From Holacanthus passer (taxonomy: Eukaryota; Chordata; Actinopteri; Pomacanthidae): a stretch of 64,000 bases of DNA. The translations under genes were made by a program, and so were the position numbers. The notes beneath the pieces were generated by a model. That model was given only the letters and a program-made list of their open reading frames with translations, was not told where the DNA came from and searched no databases. The stretch lies in the NCBI GenBank assembly GCA_025331565.1, contig JAFREQ010000017.1, positions 2,294,001-2,358,000 on the forward strand, read 5' to 3'. The first letter of the stretch is position 1; each line of letters opens with the position of its first letter. This document shows positions 61,731 to 64,000 of this stretch, in pieces.

Positions 61731-64000
61731 GAAACTGACAATTCTGTTGTTAGAGGTTCTGGTTAAAACAGATAGAATTGCTGTGACAAGTTTAACACTA
61801 GTCTTAAGAGTCTAAGTTTGATATTGCTGTATCATATTTGTTTATCTGTTGTGGAAGTAATATTGCAACCAGATGTAAACATATTGCATCATCCCCTCTC
61901 GACAACAATGAGAAACAAGGAACTTAAAGTGTTGTCGTTCAGAAAAAAATGTCCAAAGCTTTTCAAGTAACTTTTCAACATCCACGTTTCATTTCCTGCA
62001 AAGTTCTGTTCAGTTGTTTCACATGGGGACATCATTTTCTTTATCTCAGGCAATTTCTAATGACATTCTGATGAAAATACATCTGACATTGGGCGTGCCT
62101 TCATTTTCTATTGAGTGTGTTCATTAGGATGCATCTTATTAATCTGGGAAGTTGACATCTCATTCCATTGTTTTCATATTTCACAAAAACAAAGCATACA
62201 AGTTTCAGAAAATGCTTAATGGTTTAGTCCAGTTAACATCACTTACTGCTAGAAAATGATACTGTAGAGCTGTTTGTGACATTTGACAAAATATGCTGCA
62301 ACAATCTCTCATCGAGGCACTTTTTCATTCCTGTTAGTAAAAGGTCTGTGTAGAGACTCATTTTGCTGAAATGATGATTACAACAATGATGATGTTTCAC
62401 AACGTTTTACAGCCCTGAAATGATTTTCATGTATATCCATTTTGTTGGAAAAGCCTTTAATGTATCTAGACATTGTAAAAAGACAAAATAAAGCTGGTCT
62501 TTATTACTGTGACAGAGGTGTTTTTGGTTCATTGCTAATGATGGATGTTGAGGTGTGATTAGCAGAATACAAAGGAACGACTCTGCATGGAGGAGAGTGT
62601 ATGTCTCTAAAATACATTTTGAGCTGTATTAAGTAATTTGTATGTAATTACAAAAAAAAAAAGTTAAATAAATGTAGATAGAAACTCGACCTCCTCTGGG
62701 GATCAGATCAGCAAACTTTGAGTATTTTAAATCTCATCTCAAACCCTTTCTGGATTCTGCCTTGCTATGATTTATTCTTATTTGTGAAACATTATTTGCT
62801 TATTGCTGCACCAACATATTGTATTATATCACACATCTAATCTAATCTGATCTAATCTAATTCTTCTAATCACAGAGTGTATATAAAGTATGTAATATAA
62901 AAATATGTTTGATGCCCAGGAGGGAGATGTTTATTAGTAAACTAAGGAGTAAAAAACTTTTTTTGATCAGTTTAGCACGGTGGAGAAATAATTATGAAGA
63001 TGATTAATTTTACATTTCTTCATGTACAGAGAGCCAGCTGGTAAACACCCTCTGCAACATAAACACCTCAAAGTGTTGAGTGAACATTCATGTAAATGCT
63101 CATTACCCTTAATTAACTTCTCAAGTTTTCAACAAACATGTTACAACTAATGAGCAAAGATGGCGGAAGTGTGATATTAATTTATATGAAAATCACTTTT
63201 CTCGGCTACCAGACGACACCACTGGGCCATTTGGTTTAAATGTCTAAATATGGACATTGTGCGAATAACTTGAGGATTCAATCGTTTCCTGCAGTTTCTA
63301 CATGAAGCCGTCTGGGGATTTAAACTTGAAACCTCATACAGCACAAACCTTCTCACAGGAAATCTCTCCCTGGAGTTTTGAATACCATGACCCCACTAAC
63401 AGCATATATTATTATCTCCCTCTGCTGGCTGCTGAAGGTTCATTCATTTATCTTCTAACATGGAGGCAAACCTCTTCACGGTGCAGAAATCCTGGCTCCG
63501 TTATAAATCTAAAGTCTGTGAACTCTCAAAAGTACAGTGGGTGAAAATCATGAAAACTAGAAGTAAAAGCGATGAGAACATCCTAGTTGTTGTTATATTA
63601 TATATATATTAAAGACATTCAAACAAGAACATTATTGAAGTCGTTTCCAATGACACAGCTAGACTCTTTCTGCGATATCCTGCTGTTTCGGGCCTTGGCC
63701 AGAAACTGTATGGAATGGGAATAGGAATTTTTAAATCAAGGTATCCTCAATCTCACTCTTTATACATTTCACATTCTTCAGAAATGTCCATACTCAGGCT
63801 TTTTTAAGTCGACTGAACATGCACATCAACACATGTACGCACATTCATCCTCAGATCTGATCGGCAGTCTTCAGTCGTTGCCCACTTGTCAGCTCAGATG
63901 GATTTTACTGGCAGTTTAGTGCTCTGACTTGTTGAGGAAGAGAAAAGCAATTTTCAGTTTGTTCCCATGATTTATTGACCCGGAGCGCACTCCCTTCCTC
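61731..64000. other. fam181b 3'UTR and downstream flank
   Basis: 3'UTR probably ends at the AATAAA at 62487-62492. A short ATCTA/ATCTG repeat is at about 62835-62862 and a TA run at 63597-63610. 'ccctctgctggc' near 63419-63430 resembles part of a CTCF site. No gene recognised up to the window end. Confidence 0.5.
62487..62492 (+). terminator. Poly(A) signal of fam181b
   Basis: AATAAA about 760 bp after the stop, followed by a GT-rich segment, as expected for a cleavage site. Confidence 0.65.

Overview
The window is nuclear DNA from a ray-finned fish, most likely a percomorph-type teleost. Genes are split by short GT-AG introns, the intergenic DNA is AT-rich, degenerate teleost-type dispersed repeats are present, and every recognisable protein is a vertebrate orthologue. 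No species can be named. There is no bacterial, viral or CRISPR content. All exon models were read by eye from splice signals, reading phase and similarity to known vertebrate families.

Layout: nine protein-coding genes. (1) 1.3-4.5 kb, + strand: a motilin-receptor-type GPCR (mlnr) with two coding exons and the family's TM6 intron. (2) 10.1-24.0 kb, +: a CapZIP/duboraya (RCSD1-like) actin-capping regulator whose first coding exon holds only two codons and precedes a 10.3 kb intron. (3) 26.6-29.7 kb, +: a C3orf52/TTMP-like single-pass membrane protein. (4) 33.6-35.4 kb, +: a guanylate-cyclase-activating protein (GCAP3/guca1c-like). (5) 37.8-38.2 kb, +: single-exon thrsp (Spot14). (6) 38.7-40.2 kb, - strand, convergent with thrsp: ndufc2 of respiratory complex I. 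(7) 42.7-43.9 kb, +: rab30, a Golgi small GTPase. (8) 46.9-56.4 kb, +: prcp, lysosomal Pro-X carboxypeptidase, nine coding exons. (9) 60.8-61.7 kb, +: single-exon fam181b with a YAP-like TEAD-binding motif.

Genes 5-9 reproduce the human 11q14 neighbourhood (THRSP, NDUFC2, RAB30, PRCP, FAM181B). Genes 3-4 have human orthologues on 3q13, and gene 1 has one on 13q14. The window therefore spans a synteny junction at about 35.5-37.6 kb. The genes form no single pathway; thrsp (lipogenesis) and ndufc2 (respiration) are an anciently linked convergent pair. No new multi-gene system was found.

The more notable non-coding signals are: an ATF4-type CARE next to a perfect PAR-bZIP/D-box just upstream of the thrsp TATA box; a 36-bp near-identical echo of rab30 exon 2 inside a tandem repeat upstream of rab30; a cluster of four CTCF-like motifs between rab30 and prcp; an ndufc2 splice donor embedded in a minisatellite; and a readable intron-retention ORF in mlnr that would give a 5-TM receptor.
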